NCBI RefSeq assembly: GCF_036516095.1
Contig: NZ_DATBUM010000106.1
Coordinates: forward strand, 1-7,892
Source of the DNA: Fusobacterium_C sp036516095
GTDB lineage: Bacteria > Fusobacteriota > Fusobacteriia > Fusobacteriales > Fusobacteriaceae
Direction of reading: 5' to 3'
DNA length: 7,892 nt
Below the pieces are notes generated by a model. It searched no databases, was not told the DNA's origin, and saw only the letters and a program-made list of their open reading frames with translations. The first letter of the stretch is position 1. Each line of letters opens with the position of its first letter. Position numbers and translations under genes: made by a program. This document shows, piece after piece, positions 6,213 through 7,892 of this stretch.

Positions 6213-7892
6213 ATTTCCTCTTTTTCTTCTGCTTTAATTCTTGTAATGGAAGCCACTTTTTCATCTGCTGCTACTTTCATAATAATAACTCCTTGAGCTG
6301 CTCTACTAAATCTGGAAATAGAATTCATAGGTGTTCGAATAATAACTCCATTGGAAGTGATACAAACTAATTCTTCCTCATCAAAAGCTGACAAGACGGA
6401 AACAATATTTCCTGTTTTTTCATTACAACGTAAATTGATAACCCCTTTTCCTCCACGATTATGAGAAGGATACTCATCCAATTTTGTTCTTTTTCCATAT
6501 CCATTTTCTGTAATGGTTAAAATATCCATTTCTTTTTCTTTTATCAAAAGTGCAGAAACTACCTCATCTTCCTCTCGAAGCTCAATTCCTTTGACCCCCA
6601 TAGTGTTTCTCCCGGTTGACCGAACATTACCATTTGAGAATCTGACTGCAAATCCTCGTCGAGTGGCAATAAATACCTCATTATCGGAAGCTTCGACAAG
6701 ACCTACATATATCAAATCATCGTCTTCTTTAAATTTGATGGCAATTAAGCCTCCTGTATTAATATTTTTAAATTCTTCTAAACTTGTTTTTTTGACAATT
6801 CCCTGTTTCGTGACAAAAATCAATTCTTTTTCCTTATCAAAAACTCTTGTCTTAATAATAGCACGTATTTTTTCTTCTTCTCCAATACGTAAAATATTAC
6901 TAATCAGTCTTCCTCTTGATTGACGCGATAATTCAGGTAATTGATACACTTTAATATTATAAACTTTTCCTTTGTCTGTGAAAATCATCAAAGTATCCAG
7001 ATTGGAGGCAGTTAAAATATTATCCACCACATCATCATCAATGGTATTTAAACCGGAAACCCCTTTTCCTCCACGATTTTGAGACTTATATTTATTCGCT
7101 TCAATTCTTTTGATATACCCCTTATTCGTGCAAGTAATGATCATCTCTTCATCTTTAATCAAATCTTCCGGTAAGATTTCCATTCTTTCTTCTTCAATAT
7201 GAGTTCTTCTATTGTCTCCGTAAACTTCTCTGACTTCTAACAATTCTTTTTTCATAATATCATAAATTTTAGAATCATGGGATAAAATATCTTGTAATTC
7301 TACAATCAATTTTTCTAAAGCTTCATATTCTGCTTCCACTTTTTCCCGTTCTAAACCGGTCAATCGTTGCAATCTCATATCCAAAATAGATTTTGCTTGA
7401 ATCTCTGTGAAAGCATATTTTTCTGTTAACTGCTCTTTCGCTTGATTTGCATCTTTTGAATTTCGAATCATTTCAATAATTCGATTAATATTTTCTAAGG
7501 CAATTCTATATCCCTGTAAAATATGAGCTCTTTTTTGCGCTTTATCCAAATCAAAAAGAGTTCTTCTAGTAATTACCTGAAATCTATGTCCAATATATTC
7601 AGAAAGCATTTGTTTCAATGTTAATATTTTAGGCACATTATTAACCAATGCCAACATAATCACACCAAAAGTACTTTGCAATTCCGTATATTTATATAAT
7701 TTATTTAAAACTAATTCAGGTTCCTCTCCTTTTTTTAGTTCAATCACAACTCGAATTCCTTCTCGATTGGATTCATCTCGTAAGTCTACAATTCCTGTAA
7801 TTTTTTTCTCTTTTACCAAATTAGCAATCCGTTCAATTAAACTTGCTTTATTCAATTGATAAGGAATTTCTTCTATAATAATAAAAAATTTT
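6209..7892 (-). CDS. gyrA: DNA gyrase subunit A (C-terminal two thirds, 5' end missing)
   Basis: The frame is open through position 7891, giving 560 visible residues. The first are KFFIIIEEIPYQLNKASLIE, matching the region near residue 260 of E. coli GyrA, so the active-site tyrosine and the quinolone-resistance region lie outside the window. A TTG at 7855-7853 that could be read as a start is an internal leucine codon. GyrA is the DNA-breaking and rejoining subunit of the A2B2 gyrase, which introduces negative supercoils. Visible parts: the rest of the tower and coiled-coil breakage-reunion domain (to about visible residue 240; GHRFQVITRRT at 101-111), then the six-bladed DNA-wrapping C-terminal domain. 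The GyrA-box QNRGGKG (visible residues 271-277, positions 7061-7081) identifies gyrase rather than topoisomerase IV ParC. A second box, HNRGGKG, lies at 6443-6463. The protein ends soon after the last blade with a short acidic tail (KAEEKEEI). It overlaps the phosphoesterase by 4 nt. Confidence 0.97.
   Translation of the reverse strand, partial: KFFIIIEEIPYQLNKASLIERIANLVKEKKITGIVDLRDESNREGIRVVIELKKGEEPELVLNKLYKYTELQSTFGVIMLALVNNVPKILTLKQMLSEYIGHRFQVITRRTLFDLDKAQKRAHILQGYRIALENINRIIEMIRNSKDANQAKEQLTEKYAFTEIQAKSILDMRLQRLTGLEREKVEAEYEALEKLIVELQDILSHDSKIYDIMKKELLEVREVYGDNRRTHIEEERMEILPEDLIKDEEMIITCTNKGYIKRIEANKYKSQNRGGKGVSGLNTIDDDVVDNILTASNLDTLMIFTDKGKVYNIKVYQLPELSRQSRGRLISNILRIGEEEKIRAIIKTRVFDKEKELIFVTKQGIVKKTSLEEFKNINTGGLIAIKFKEDDDLIYVGLVEASDNEVFIATRRGFAVRFSNGNVRSTGRNTMGVKGIELREEDEVVSALLIKEKEMDILTITENGYGKRTKLDEYPSHNRGGKGVINLRCNEKTGNIVSVLSAFDEEELVCITSNGVIIRTPMNSISRFSRAAQGVIIMKVAADEKVASITRIKAEEKEEI
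6440..6460 (-). repeat. 21-bp direct repeat, copy 2 (second GyrA-box)
   Basis: These 21 bases are identical to 7058-7078 in the same orientation and same reading frame, encoding NRGGKGV in a late blade of the GyrA C-terminal domain. The copies are 618 bp (206 codons) apart. They reflect the repeated blade structure rather than a mobile element. Confidence 0.8.
7058..7078 (-). repeat. 21-bp direct repeat, copy 1 (canonical GyrA-box)
   Basis: This segment is identical to 6440-6460. It encodes NRGGKGV of the canonical GyrA-box in the first blade, the element that the established gyrase literature shows is needed for DNA wrapping and negative supercoiling. Confidence 0.8.

Noticed and set aside
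6513..6923. Plus-strand open frame of 136 codons opposite gyrA
   Set aside because: It is antisense to the gyrA C-terminal domain, rich in Ser/Leu/Ile, with no recognisable motif.
7853..7855. TTG as a possible start of a shorter GyrA-like protein
   Set aside because: The frame continues upstream to the window edge with the conserved EEIPYQLNKA segment, so this is an internal codon of a partial gene.
6209..7892. ParC (topoisomerase IV subunit A) instead of GyrA
   Set aside because: A canonical GyrA-box (QNRGGKG) is present along with a full set of wrapping-domain blades, which favours gyrase.
1..7892. A novel defence, mobile or biosynthetic system
   Set aside because: Every gene belongs to a well-known core family; there are no repeats at the borders, integrase, transposase, CRISPR or composition shift that I can see.

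Overview
All genes in this window lie on the minus strand, so transcription runs from high to low coordinates. The DNA is AT-rich and densely packed with conserved housekeeping genes of an anaerobic-type, low-GC bacterium. The combination of an Rnf complex, tight gene spacing, strong AGGAGG-type ribosome binding sites and the character of the proteins fits Fusobacteriota, most likely Fusobacterium. That assignment is a judgement from the sequence, not a database result, and a clostridial relative cannot be excluded.

The window holds two transcription units. Read in the direction of transcription, the first runs from 7892 to about 1721. It contains gyrA (DNA gyrase subunit A, 5' end outside the window), a small MJ0936/YfcE-type metallophosphoesterase, pheS and pheT (the two chains of phenylalanyl-tRNA synthetase), and pth (peptidyl-tRNA hydrolase). 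Spacings are a 4-nt overlap, 17 nt, 18 nt and 2 nt, so this looks like one operon. It ends at a clear intrinsic terminator just past the pth stop codon. Its genes link DNA supercoiling, charging of tRNA-Phe and recycling of peptidyl-tRNA.

A 250-bp AT-rich intergenic region (1507-1756) follows. It holds the terminator and the probable promoter of the second unit: rnfC and the start of rnfD, which runs off the low-coordinate end. These encode parts of the Rnf membrane complex, which couples electron flow between reduced ferredoxin and NAD+ to ion pumping. The order rnfC then rnfD matches the usual rnfCDGEAB operon.

I found no mobile element, CRISPR array, RNA gene, plus-strand gene or unknown gene. 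The window appears to be ordinary core genome. The points worth a second look are small: a pheS start that should be moved, two nucleotide-identical GyrA-box segments inside gyrA, a G7 run in rnfC, a possible redox-regulator half-site upstream of rnfC, and pheST with no T-box leader directly in front of it.
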